Positions 1 through 5,599 of a stretch of DNA of 5,599 bases are shown one piece after another; the stretch's first letter is position 1, and the number at the start of each line of letters is the position of its first letter. Below the pieces are notes generated by a model, which made no database searches, was not told where the DNA came from, and saw nothing but the letters and a program-made list of their open reading frames with translations. The stretch is taken from the NCBI GenBank assembly GCA_913049755.1, contig CAJWXO010000077.1, positions 1-5,599 of the forward strand, read 5' to 3'. This stretch comes from an uncultured Cryomorphaceae bacterium (GTDB taxonomy: Bacteria; Bacteroidota; Bacteroidia; Flavobacteriales; Schleiferiaceae). The translations under genes and the position numbers were made by a program.

Positions 1-329
1 TCATTTTCAGAGTTAACGTAAAGATGATAAACATGATTAACCTCGGGCTTGAATTTTATTTTGGCGTTATAAATCCACTGCGATATTTGTTTTCTATCTT
101 GAATATCTTTTACTTGAGAAGCTAGAAGCTCCATTTGGGATTTAATTTGAAGTAATTGTTGATCTGTTTGAAAATCCATAGTGTCTAAAGCCGCACTTCG
201 TTGAGCAATATCATCAGTAACTTTTATCGGCACACCGCCAACGTGGTGGGGGTATTGCAAAGAGCTGGGATTCCTAGACACTTTATCTATATCTATAGGA
301 TTCTGGACAACAGGTTTATTTTTTTTCAC
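1..329 (-). CDS. DUF2452 family protein, C-terminus cut by the window edge
   Basis: The frame read leftward from 329 stays open to base 1 and gives 109 complete codons. The protein starts VKKNKPVVQNPIDIDKV, continues with a PHHVGG segment (residues 28-32) and a Gln/Lys-rich helical stretch with coiled-coil character (about 50-85), and then FKPEVNHVYHLY (93-104). The NPID, HxVGG and 'FKP...H.YHLY' pattern is what I recognise as DUF2452, a small family of unknown function common in Bacteroidota. The start must be the GTG at 327-329, because an in-frame stop (TAA, minus strand, 333-335) lies just upstream; the next in-frame ATG (177-179) would remove the conserved N-terminus. The GTG overlaps the stop codon of the upstream SRPBCC gene as GTGA, so the two are probably co-translated. 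No signal peptide or membrane segment is visible, so it is probably cytoplasmic. The biochemical function is unknown. Confidence 0.85.
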   Translation of the reverse strand, partial: MKKNKPVVQNPIDIDKVSRNPSSLQYPHHVGGVPIKVTDDIAQRSAALDTMDFQTDQQLLQIKSQMELLASQVKDIQDRKQISQWIYNAKIKFKPEVNHVYHLYVNSEN

Positions 330-787
330 TTTTTATTCATTGAAAATAATTTTTCAGCTACCTCAAATCTAAAATTAAATATTTCATTTAACTTCGGTTT
401 TACTATTAGTGGATGAACCAACCGACCCAAAAACCCTAAGGGAAGTTTGTAATGAATGTGATCTTTCATAAGAACCCCATCTTTTGTCTCTTCAAAAAAA
501 TGTTCATGGTGCCAAATGGCGTATGGGCCAACTCTTTGTTCATCAACAAAATACTTTTGGTCGACAACTTGGGTTATTTCTGTAGTCCATTTCATGGGAA
601 TTCCCAAAAGAGGTGAGACTCGATAATGTATAAATAGACCCGGGTACATTTTCTCTGGAGCGTTTCCTAAAATCTGAAAACCTAAACTATTGGGTGTTAT
701 TTTCGATAAGTTGGAAGGAGACGAAAAAAAATCCCAGGCTTCTTTCAGGCTTATGGGTAGTGTTTGTTCGCGGTAAATTGAATACAT
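326..787 (-). CDS. SRPBCC (START-like) ligand-binding protein, COG4276 type
   Basis: A 153-residue protein that fits a single SRPBCC/Bet v1-like fold, in which a beta sheet and a long C-terminal helix enclose a hydrophobic cavity. The visible hallmarks are the N-terminal strand followed by 'LKEAWDFFSSPSNLSKITP' (residues 14-32), typical of the first strand and helices. A central block follows with W67, 'FVDEQRVGPYAIWHHEHFF' (80-98) and a 'KDHIHYKLPLG' strand (108-118), and then the C-terminal helix (about 130-150). The GPYxxWxHxHxF block is typical of the bacterial ligand-binding SRPBCC group (COG4276). The ligand is unknown and cannot be read from the sequence. There is no signal peptide, so it is probably cytoplasmic. 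It lies 43 bp downstream of the PhoD-like gene and overlaps the DUF2452 gene by 4 bp. The family assignment is secure; any role is open. Confidence 0.88.
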   Translation of the reverse strand: MYSIYREQTLPISLKEAWDFFSSPSNLSKITPNSLGFQILGNAPEKMYPGLFIHYRVSPLLGIPMKWTTEITQVVDQKYFVDEQRVGPYAIWHHEHFFEETKDGVLMKDHIHYKLPLGFLGRLVHPLIVKPKLNEIFNFRFEVAEKLFSMNKK

Positions 788-830
788 AAAGTTTAAACAA
801 CAAATCTTTAAAGTAGTTTACTCAAAAAAA

Positions 831-1784
831 TTAATTTTCTAAGGACCAAGTCTTTTTATAGATTACACTTCCATTAATATCTATAAATTCTGTTGAGAGC
901 TGGGATTCTCCATCCCAAATAACACGATTAAAGTGATTCACATTTACAATTGACTCTTTGACGAGGCTGGTGTTTTTCCTTATCTCTTTTTTACTTGGGT
1001 TGTGTGTTGACGATGTTAGCGGTGAGCTCGTAATGTCTATTAATCGCTTATCATTAACATATTTAATATTTAATTCGCCGTGATGTCTGTCTCCAGTTAA
1101 AAAGACAATTTGTGAATTTGATCGAGAACATATATTAAGAAGCTCAACTCGCTCTTCAGGAAATCGCGAATAGTTTTCATAAACTTTGGCGTCATTGAGA
1201 ACCTGTGAACCTATGGCAATGAAAATAACTCTCGCATCCTGATACATAATTAGGGATTCCCTTAGCCAATTTAATTGATCATTACCCAAAATTTGAGTTC
1301 CGATTGGACCACGATGACTTCTATTATCCAATCCTATAAGAGCAATTTCATTATTATGCACTCGCCATCTAATATCACCATTTTCTGAAATATTAATAGG
1401 TGTTTGACTCCAGACAGATTCAAATATTTCTGCGCTAATATTTTTACCAGAAAAAGAAGAATCCGCATCGTTGGGACCAAAATCATGATCATCCCATATC
1501 GCATATTGCTTTCTTACAACATCAAACATTGAGGCAACTGGCTTGGTCGAGTGACGTTTAATGTAAGCTTTAGCCATTGATTCTTTATTTCCCCAATTTG
1601 GTTCTGTAGAATAAATATTATCACCTAACCAAAGAAAAAAATCAGGCTCTTGATCAGCAATGGCTGAAAATATCTCCTCGTTTTTATCACCTGTATAATC
1701 GGCACAGCTGCCAATGCAAAAATTAACATTCTGAGAGAGTAGAACAATGGGTGCAAAGACAATTAGGAGTAGTAAAATTTTCAT
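831..1784 (-). CDS. PhoD-like secreted metallophosphoesterase
   Basis: A 317-residue protein with a short signal peptide: Lys2, a hydrophobic core at residues 3-16, and likely cleavage near Ser17-Gln18. No lipobox precedes Cys23, so it is probably a soluble exported protein rather than a lipoprotein. The calcineurin-like metal-site motifs of the PhoD family appear in order: GSCAD (25-29), LGDNIY (53-58), WDDHDFGPNDAD (97-108) and TGDRHHGEL (230-238). Asp29, Asp55, Tyr58, Asp98/Asp99, His100, Asp232 and His234/His235 are the probable metal or phosphate ligands. PhoD-family enzymes hydrolyse phosphomonoesters or phosphodiesters outside the cytoplasm, usually with Fe/Ca cofactors. The catalytic domain seems complete, and the protein is shorter than B. 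subtilis PhoD because the N-terminal extension is missing. The true substrate is unknown. It is the promoter-proximal gene of the leftward group; no Pho box could be identified upstream. Confidence 0.9.
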   Translation of the reverse strand: MKILLLLIVFAPIVLLSQNVNFCIGSCADYTGDKNEEIFSAIADQEPDFFLWLGDNIYSTEPNWGNKESMAKAYIKRHSTKPVASMFDVVRKQYAIWDDHDFGPNDADSSFSGKNISAEIFESVWSQTPINISENGDIRWRVHNNEIALIGLDNRSHRGPIGTQILGNDQLNWLRESLIMYQDARVIFIAIGSQVLNDAKVYENYSRFPEERVELLNICSRSNSQIVFLTGDRHHGELNIKYVNDKRLIDITSSPLTSSTHNPSKKEIRKNTSLVKESIVNVNHFNRVIWDGESQLSTEFIDINGSVIYKKTWSLEN

Positions 1785-1912
1785 CTAACAAACATCGACT
1801 AATTTGAATTAAAAATATCATTCGGTTATTTATTGATTTCACCAATTAAGGTTTGTAATGAAGTACAAAACTGATATGAAACTGATTTAAGTTGTCTAAA
1901 TAGTACATTTAC
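1785..1912. promoter_or_regulatory. Divergent intergenic region between the PhoD-like and M14 genes
   Basis: This 128-bp AT-rich spacer must hold the promoters of both the leftward PhoD-like gene and the rightward M14 gene, since the two start codons face away from each other. The 8-mer AAACTGAT occurs twice on the plus strand, at 1868-1875 and 1879-1886, exactly 11 bp apart. I found no convincing pair of TTG (-33) and TAnnTTTG (-7) elements in either direction, so no promoter position is assigned. Confidence 0.45.
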
Positions 1913-2968
1913 ATGTATAATATGAGATATATAAAAACATCTAAGCGTATAGATTTGCTTAAAGATGCAGCTAATGAAAATGGTTGGTCAATTGATGTTA
2001 TCGGGCAGACCAAGAATGGCTTAGATCTTTTTGTATTTAGAAATAAGCCAGATGATCGTGTTGATATATGCGCGTGGTCTTTAATGCACGGTAATGAGCC
2101 TACAGGATTTAATGCTCTACTTTCTTTTATGCGCAGGCCTGGCTCATTAATTTCATGGTCTATTTTCCCAATTGTAAATCCAAATGGAGCTGATTTGTTT
2201 GAACGGTTAAATGCAGAGGCCGTAGATATAAATAGGGATGCCAGGAATCTCAATTCTTTTGAAGGGTCAGCATTGTCAAAATGGGTTCTTGGGGAAAAGC
2301 CTTCTCTAGCACTTAATCTTCATGATCAAAGAACCTGCTTTTATCCAAAAGGAAAAGAGGTTCCGGCTTCATTTTCTCTTTTGGCACCCAAAGGGAATAA
2401 AGATTACGAGACCATGTCACAGTCAATAGCAATGAATTGTTGTTCATGGATGACAAATGTGTTAAAAAGGGATTTTCCAGAGGGAGTAGGTAAATTCGAT
2501 GATAGTTTTTACCCATCTGCTTTTGGTGAATATTTTCAAGAAAAGAATATTCCAACAATAACCCTTGAAACAGGAATTGCATTAAATGACTGGGCAAGGG
2601 TAGGGGTTTCTAATTCACTAGGAGAATTGCTTTTCTCTCTGGATAAAAATTTCCAATCTGCATTATCATGCAAATTAAAATTATATAACAAGCTTCCTGA
2701 AAATGTTAATAATGCACAAGATTGGATTTGTATCACGAGTTCTGGCCCTTATGAAATTAAAATCATAGAGTCGGTTGAAGATCAAAAATATTCTCTTACT
2801 TGGAAAGTTATCGGGCCTGGTGAATTAGTTAGAAAGCATTGGTTTTTTAGTGAGTCTGTTTCAGATTCCGTAAAGCTAATGCCTGGACAAATTTTAGATA
2901 ATGATCTTGTTAGGTCTTTAGGAGGGAATTGCATTAATGATTTGGATGTCTTTAATTTTTCTGATTGA
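1913..2968 (+). CDS. M14-type zinc metallocarboxypeptidase/deacylase homologue
   Basis: A 351-residue protein without a signal peptide, so probably cytoplasmic. The M14 (carboxypeptidase A/succinylglutamate desuccinylase) active-site set is visible. HGNEPTG (residues 59-65) provides zinc ligands His59 and Glu62, and 'VNPNGADLFER' (88-98) follows. 'INRDARNLN' (106-114) supplies the Asn107-Arg108 pair that binds the substrate carboxylate, 'LNLHDQ' (134-139) gives the third zinc ligand His137, and 'ITLETG' (216-221) gives the general base Glu219. Residues from about 250 to the end form a mainly beta C-terminal extension that I do not recognise. The substrate could be a peptide, a peptidoglycan fragment or an N-acyl amino acid; the sequence does not decide. 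ATG at 1913 is used; ATG at 1922 (Met4) is an equally possible start, and neither has a clear ribosome binding site. The next gene starts 25 bp after the stop, which suggests co-transcription. Confidence 0.85.
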   Translation: MYNMRYIKTSKRIDLLKDAANENGWSIDVIGQTKNGLDLFVFRNKPDDRVDICAWSLMHGNEPTGFNALLSFMRRPGSLISWSIFPIVNPNGADLFERLNAEAVDINRDARNLNSFEGSALSKWVLGEKPSLALNLHDQRTCFYPKGKEVPASFSLLAPKGNKDYETMSQSIAMNCCSWMTNVLKRDFPEGVGKFDDSFYPSAFGEYFQEKNIPTITLETGIALNDWARVGVSNSLGELLFSLDKNFQSALSCKLKLYNKLPENVNNAQDWICITSSGPYEIKIIESVEDQKYSLTWKVIGPGELVRKHWFFSESVSDSVKLMPGQILDNDLVRSLGGNCINDLDVFNFSD

Positions 2969-2993
2969 AATTTTAAAGATGTAAATTAGTATA

Positions 2994-4238
2994 GTGGCAA
3001 AACCTAAAAACATAGCGATTATAGGAGGCGGGGCTGCTGGCGTTTTTTCTGCTATTGCAGCAGCAGAGGCTTCTCCAGATGCTAGTATTCATGTTTTTGA
3101 AAAATCAGCAAAGTTGTTGGGTAAGGTTTTGATATCGGGAGGGGGTAGGTGTAATGTTACTCATGCATGCTTTGACCCTAATGAATTGATTGAGAATTAC
3201 CCAAGAGGTTTTCGTGAATTTCTTGGTCCCTTTAACAAGTTCGGTTGTGGGGACACAATGGAATGGTTTACCGATAGGGGTGTAGAGTTGAAAATTGAAA
3301 ATGACAATCGAGTCTTCCCTGTTTCAAATGAATCCTCAACAATAGTTAACTGTCTACTTGATTTTGCCAAGAGAGCTGGGGTTCAATTCCATTTAAGGCA
3401 CGGATTAAAATCAATTATAAAAGAAAATAATTCTTTCTCTCTTCATTTTGAATCTGGAGATATTACTTCATTTGATCGAGTTCTTATAGCGAGTGGTAGT
3501 TCTAAAAGGTTATGGAGTGAACTTAAAAAATTAGGTCATCAAATAGTTTCTCCAGTTCCATCGTTATTTACATTTAATATCAGGGACCCTAGATTAAAAG
3601 ACATGGCTGGTATTTCTATGCCTCAAGTGAGAGCTACTGTTCCAATAGGTGGTTTTGAGACTGAAGGTCCATTACTAATTACTCATTGGGGATTAAGTGG
3701 TCCGGGGATTCTGAAACTATCTTCTTTTGGTGCTCGCTGGATGAATGGGGTTGATCACTGTTTTACAATTTTTATTGATTGGGTACCTAGTGAAGGTCGT
3801 AACGACTTATTTGAAACTCTTAACGGGTTTAGAAAAGATTTTAATTTTCAACGTAAGCGAGTGGTCTCTAATTCAATGTTTGGGATTCCTATGCGGCTTT
3901 GGAAAACCCTTTGTTCTTTTGCAAAAATACCAGATTCTGCAAATTGGTCTGACTTAAGTAAACCAGTTGTCCGACGTTTTTCTGACACCCTTTCCGAATC
4001 CACTTTTCATGTTGTTGATAAAAGTACTTTTAAGGAGGAGTTTGTTACTGCTGGAGGTGTTCTTTTGGAGGAGGTTGACTTTAAAACTTTTGAAAGTCGC
4101 GTAATTCCCGGTTTATATTTTGCCGGAGAAGTTCTTGATGTGGACGCATTAACGGGTGGGTTTAATTTTCAAGCAGCATGGACTAGTGCATGGTTAGCTG
4201 GGCATTCTATAGTTAATGACTCATTAGATGGCTCTTGA
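2994..4238 (+). CDS. HI0933/BaiN-family FAD-dependent oxidoreductase
   Basis: A 414-residue flavoprotein, about the usual length of the HI0933-like (YhiN/BaiN) family. It begins with a Rossmann dinucleotide-binding motif, 'IAIIGGGAAGVFSA' (residues 7-20), and the acidic residue Glu36 at the end of the second strand. The family signature 'KVLISGGGRCNVT' (44-56) follows, then 'NRVFPVS' (105-111), a second nucleotide-contact strand 'RVLIASGSS' (162-170), the insert-domain motif 'THWGLSGPGILKLSSFGAR' (230-248), and the C-terminal FAD block 'GLYFAGEVLDVDALTGGFN' (373-391). Members bind FAD. Some gut homologues act in bile-acid reduction, but for environmental bacteria the physiological substrate is unknown, so BaiN activity should not be assumed. 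The GTG at 2994 is the start: an in-frame TAA at 2982-2984 excludes anything longer, and Met-Ala-Lys leads straight into the Rossmann strand. No clear Shine-Dalgarno sequence is present. Confidence 0.93.
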   Translation: MAKPKNIAIIGGGAAGVFSAIAAAEASPDASIHVFEKSAKLLGKVLISGGGRCNVTHACFDPNELIENYPRGFREFLGPFNKFGCGDTMEWFTDRGVELKIENDNRVFPVSNESSTIVNCLLDFAKRAGVQFHLRHGLKSIIKENNSFSLHFESGDITSFDRVLIASGSSKRLWSELKKLGHQIVSPVPSLFTFNIRDPRLKDMAGISMPQVRATVPIGGFETEGPLLITHWGLSGPGILKLSSFGARWMNGVDHCFTIFIDWVPSEGRNDLFETLNGFRKDFNFQRKRVVSNSMFGIPMRLWKTLCSFAKIPDSANWSDLSKPVVRRFSDTLSESTFHVVDKSTFKEEFVTAGGVLLEEVDFKTFESRVIPGLYFAGEVLDVDALTGGFNFQAAWTSAWLAGHSIVNDSLDGS

Positions 4239-4266
4239 ATAATATATAATTTATTTATTTATTTTC

Positions 4267-4297
4267 TTGCCTATTTCAATATTACTAATTATTTTAG
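4267..4297 (+). promoter_or_regulatory. Candidate Bacteroidota-type promoter of the repressor-dinB unit
   Basis: A TTG at 4267-4269 (-33-like) is followed after 20 bp by TATTTTAG at 4290-4297. This matches the Bacteroidota -7 consensus TAnnTTTG at all but one of the specified positions. Transcription would start at about 4303-4305, giving a short leader before the ATG at 4322. The -7 element lies inside the left half of the 44-bp palindrome, so a protein bound there would block the polymerase. The surrounding DNA is very AT-rich, so a chance match is possible. Confidence 0.5.
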
Positions 4298-4321
4298 CAT
4301 TCTAATATAAATAGTAATATT
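4278..4321. promoter_or_regulatory. 44-bp near-perfect palindrome, probable repressor operator
   Basis: Bases 4278-4321 form one dyad centred between 4299 and 4300, with 19 of 22 pairs complementary. The outer arms AATATTACTA (4278-4287) and TAGTAATATT (4312-4321) match perfectly over 10 bp. Then come TTAT/ATAA (4289-4292 with 4307-4310) and TTAG/CTAA (4294-4297 with 4302-4305). The mismatched pairs are 4288/4311, 4293/4306 and 4298/4301. The palindrome ends directly before the ATG of the XRE/S24 gene and covers its candidate -7 element. I read it as the autoregulatory operator of that repressor, possibly two sites for a dimer of dimers. If transcribed whole, it could also fold into an RNA hairpin that hides the start codon. 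It is not a typical intrinsic terminator: the stem is AT-rich and no U-tract follows. Confidence 0.65.
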
Positions 4322-5119
4322 ATGAAATTAGATAAAACACTTAAGTCAATGCGAAAGCTAAATAACTGGACTCAGCAACAGCTAGCTGACCGTGTCGGGC
4401 TAAAAAGATCAGTTATTGGAGCGTATGAAGAGGGAAGAGCTGAACCTAAAATCGAATCTCTATTGGCTTTTTCTAGACTATTTAATATGAGTATTGATGA
4501 TTTATTATCGGGTCAGATAAAGGGGTTTCAACCTTCTAGTGTCAATACTGAGCGCCTGGCGGGGAAAAAACTTAGAATACTTGCCGTGCCTATTGATCCA
4601 AAAACAAATAAGGAAAGGGTTTCTCTTGTTCCGGTAAAAGCGGCAGCGGGTTATTTAGGCGGTTATGGAGATATGGACTTTATTGAAGCCCTACCTCAGT
4701 TTTCGCTACCCATGCCTGAAATATCATCAGAAGAAACTAGGCGTGTTTTTCAGATACAAGGAGATAGTATGCTCCCTTTTTTGCCAGGGTCCTATTTAAT
4801 ATCTAGCTATATGCAAGATTGGAGTTCTGTTAAAACCGGAGAGTTGTATGTTTTTTTAACTCAAGATCATGGAGTTGTTTTTAAGAGAGCTAAAAACTGT
4901 ATAATAGAAACAGGAGAGATAGAGCTTATTTCGGATAATACAATCTATGAGCCTTACAGAGTTCATGTAGAAGATCTCCTTGAAGTTTGGAAAGTTGAAG
5001 GAAATATTCAATTTGACCTTTCTAATAGGTACGCCAATGATAATGTTGCAAATAAGCTAGATACTCTAAAACAGGAAGTTAGAGCTCTTCGTTCAGCGCT
5101 AGAGAAAAATGTAGCTTAA
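4322..5119 (+). CDS. XRE-HTH/S24 LexA-like self-cleaving repressor
   Basis: A 265-residue two-domain regulator. Residues 5-62 form a Cro/CI-type helix-turn-helix ('WTQQQLADRVGLKRSVIGAYE', 16-36, holds the DNA-recognition helix). Residues 66-105 are a linker, and about 106-228 are an S24 peptidase domain. The self-cleavage set is complete: an Ala109-Gly110 bond in 'VPVKAAAGYLGGYGD', the Ser149 nucleophile in GDSM (147-150) and the Lys188 general base in 'GVVFKRA'. The spacings (Gly110 to Ser149 is 39, Ser149 to Lys188 is 39) are close to those in LexA and lambda CI. A C-terminal tail (about 240-264) has perfect a/d heptad spacing (Leu246, Leu249, Val253, Leu256, Leu260), so it is probably a short coiled coil. 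By family logic it would repress its targets until RecA-DNA filaments stimulate cleavage. The palindrome just before its start codon and dinB 18 bp downstream point to an autoregulated SOS-like unit. The ATG at 4322 fits the usual N-terminus of HTH_XRE proteins. Confidence 0.92.
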   Translation: MKLDKTLKSMRKLNNWTQQQLADRVGLKRSVIGAYEEGRAEPKIESLLAFSRLFNMSIDDLLSGQIKGFQPSSVNTERLAGKKLRILAVPIDPKTNKERVSLVPVKAAAGYLGGYGDMDFIEALPQFSLPMPEISSEETRRVFQIQGDSMLPFLPGSYLISSYMQDWSSVKTGELYVFLTQDHGVVFKRAKNCIIETGEIELISDNTIYEPYRVHVEDLLEVWKVEGNIQFDLSNRYANDNVANKLDTLKQEVRALRSALEKNVA

Positions 5120-5120
5120 T

Positions 5121-5141
5121 ATGAATTTTGGTAGGTTGTGA
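5121..5141 (+). other. Six-codon mini-ORF between repressor and dinB, possible coupling element
   Basis: An ATG at 5121-5123, one base after the repressor's stop codon, opens a six-codon frame (MNFGRL). It ends in TGA at 5139-5141, overlapping the GTG start of dinB as GTGA. The arrangement could let ribosomes finishing the repressor restart here and be delivered to the dinB start. With only six codons it may be chance, and nothing shows that it is translated. Confidence 0.25.
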
Positions 5142-5599
5142 GTAGGTCTATTCTGCACATGGATTTAGATAGTTTTTTTGTTTCAGTGGAGAGACTTCAC
5201 GATAGCAGACTTAATGGGATACCTGTTATTATTGGAGGAACATCGGGCAGGGGTGTTGTTGCGGCGTGTAGCTATGAGGCTAGAGCATATGGGGTTGGTT
5301 CAGCTATGTCAATGAAAATGGCAAAACAGCTGTGTCCTGAAGCAGTTATTATTAGGGGTAATTCTGCAGCTTACTCTAAGCAGTCTAAAGTAGTTACAGC
5401 AATTGCTGAAGAGTGTCTTCCGGTTGTAGAAAAAACATCTATAGATGAATTCTATGCAGACTTAAGTGGAATGGATCGATTTTTCGGGTCGCTAAAAGTC
5501 GCTTCAAGCTTGCGTCAAAGAATTATGAGAGAGTCTGGCCTTCCTATATCATTTGGTCTCTCTGTGAACAAAACGGTATCTAAGGTTGCTACAGGTGAA
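5138..5599 (+). CDS. dinB: DNA polymerase IV (DinB, Y-family translesion polymerase), C-terminus cut by the window edge
   Basis: The first 154 codons are present and the frame is open to the last base; full-length members have roughly 350-400 residues. The start is the GTG at 5138: an in-frame TAG at 5132-5134 excludes a longer product, and the result 'MSRSILHMDLDSFFVSVERL' is the standard DinB N-terminus, whereas the ATG at 5159 would remove the first strand. The palm catalytic acids are Asp9 (in MDLD), Asp103 and Glu104 (in 'KTSIDEFYADLSG'). Phe14 is at the position of the steric gate that excludes ribonucleotides. The finger segment 'GVVAACSYEARAYGVGSAM' (39-57) and 'ISFGLSVNKTVSKVATG' (137-153) are also typical. 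The enzyme copies past damaged template bases at the cost of mutations. It lies 18 bp after the S24 repressor, without a visible promoter of its own, so it is probably co-transcribed and damage-inducible. The missing C-terminus would show whether the little-finger domain and beta-clamp motif are intact. Confidence 0.95.
   Translation, partial: MSRSILHMDLDSFFVSVERLHDSRLNGIPVIIGGTSGRGVVAACSYEARAYGVGSAMSMKMAKQLCPEAVIIRGNSAAYSKQSKVVTAIAEECLPVVEKTSIDEFYADLSGMDRFFGSLKVASSLRQRIMRESGLPISFGLSVNKTVSKVATGE

Noticed and set aside
201..416. Plus-strand ORF of 71 codons
   Set aside because: It lies antisense to the DUF2452 and SRPBCC coding regions, both of which have recognisable conserved motifs in their own frames; its translation shows no domain.
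1716..1718. Cys23 of the PhoD-like protein as a lipoprotein anchor
   Set aside because: The residues before it (NVNF) do not form a lipobox, and a signal peptidase I site near residue 17 fits better.
1892..1911. TTG (1892-1894) and TACATTTA (1904-1911) as a promoter for the M14 gene
   Set aside because: The elements are only 9 bp apart and the transcript would begin at or after the first ATG; the spacing does not fit Bacteroidota promoters.
1909..2253. Minus-strand ORF of 114 codons
   Set aside because: It lies antisense to the start of the M14 gene, over the stretch that encodes the zinc-binding HGNE and INRD motifs; a shadow frame.
2313..2736. Two further minus-strand ORFs inside the M14 gene
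   Set aside because: Both lie opposite conserved M14 coding sequence and show no family features.
3671..3681. A second copy of ATTACTAATTA, also present in the left half of the palindrome (4281-4291)
   Set aside because: It lies inside the flavoprotein coding sequence, lacks the opposite arm, and an 11-bp AT-rich match is easily chance; not called as a second operator.
3745..3957. Plus-strand ORF of 70 codons with hydrophobic residues
   Set aside because: It is an out-of-frame reading of the flavoprotein gene; its apparent membrane character comes from T-rich codons in a shifted frame.
4278..4321. Reading the palindrome as an intrinsic terminator of the flavoprotein gene
   Set aside because: The stem is almost all A-T, no run of U follows it, and it runs straight into a start codon; an operator fits better.

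Overview
This window looks like chromosomal DNA from a low-GC member of the Bacteroidota, most likely a marine or aquatic flavobacterium-like lineage. The evidence is AT-rich sequence with AT-biased codons, start sites without clear Shine-Dalgarno motifs, a DUF2452 protein, and a DinB and an S24 repressor whose sequences resemble the Bacteroidota forms as I remember them. No search was run, so the lineage is inferred. There are seven genes, two of them cut by the window edges. I see no tRNA, rRNA, insertion sequence, CRISPR array or phage structural gene, and no gene-free stretch of 300 bases.

Left part (1-1784, minus strand). Three genes are transcribed leftward in the order PhoD-like secreted phosphoesterase, SRPBCC ligand-binding protein, DUF2452 protein. 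The last two overlap by four bases (GTGA), so they are probably translationally coupled. The DUF2452 gene runs off the left edge.

Centre (1785-4238). A 128-bp divergent spacer, with an 11-bp-periodic direct repeat, separates the PhoD-like gene from a rightward pair. The pair is a cytoplasmic M14-type zinc carboxypeptidase/deacylase homologue followed 25 bp later by an HI0933/BaiN-family flavoprotein. Nothing in the sequence shows a functional link between these two beyond their closeness.

Right part (4239-5599, plus strand). This is the most interesting section. An 83-bp spacer contains a 44-bp near-perfect palindrome (19 of 22 base pairs matched) ending one base before the start codon of an XRE-HTH/S24 repressor. 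A Bacteroidota-type promoter candidate overlaps the palindrome's left half. The repressor keeps the features of a LexA/CI-type self-cleaving protein (Ala-Gly site, Ser149, Lys188) and carries a C-terminal coiled coil. Eighteen bases later starts dinB, a translesion DNA polymerase IV that is cut by the right edge. Together they look like a small DNA-damage-inducible mutagenesis module: the repressor would bind the palindrome, shut off itself and dinB, and be inactivated by RecA-stimulated self-cleavage. The regulatory model is inference; the palindrome, the catalytic residues and the gene order are read directly from the sequence.
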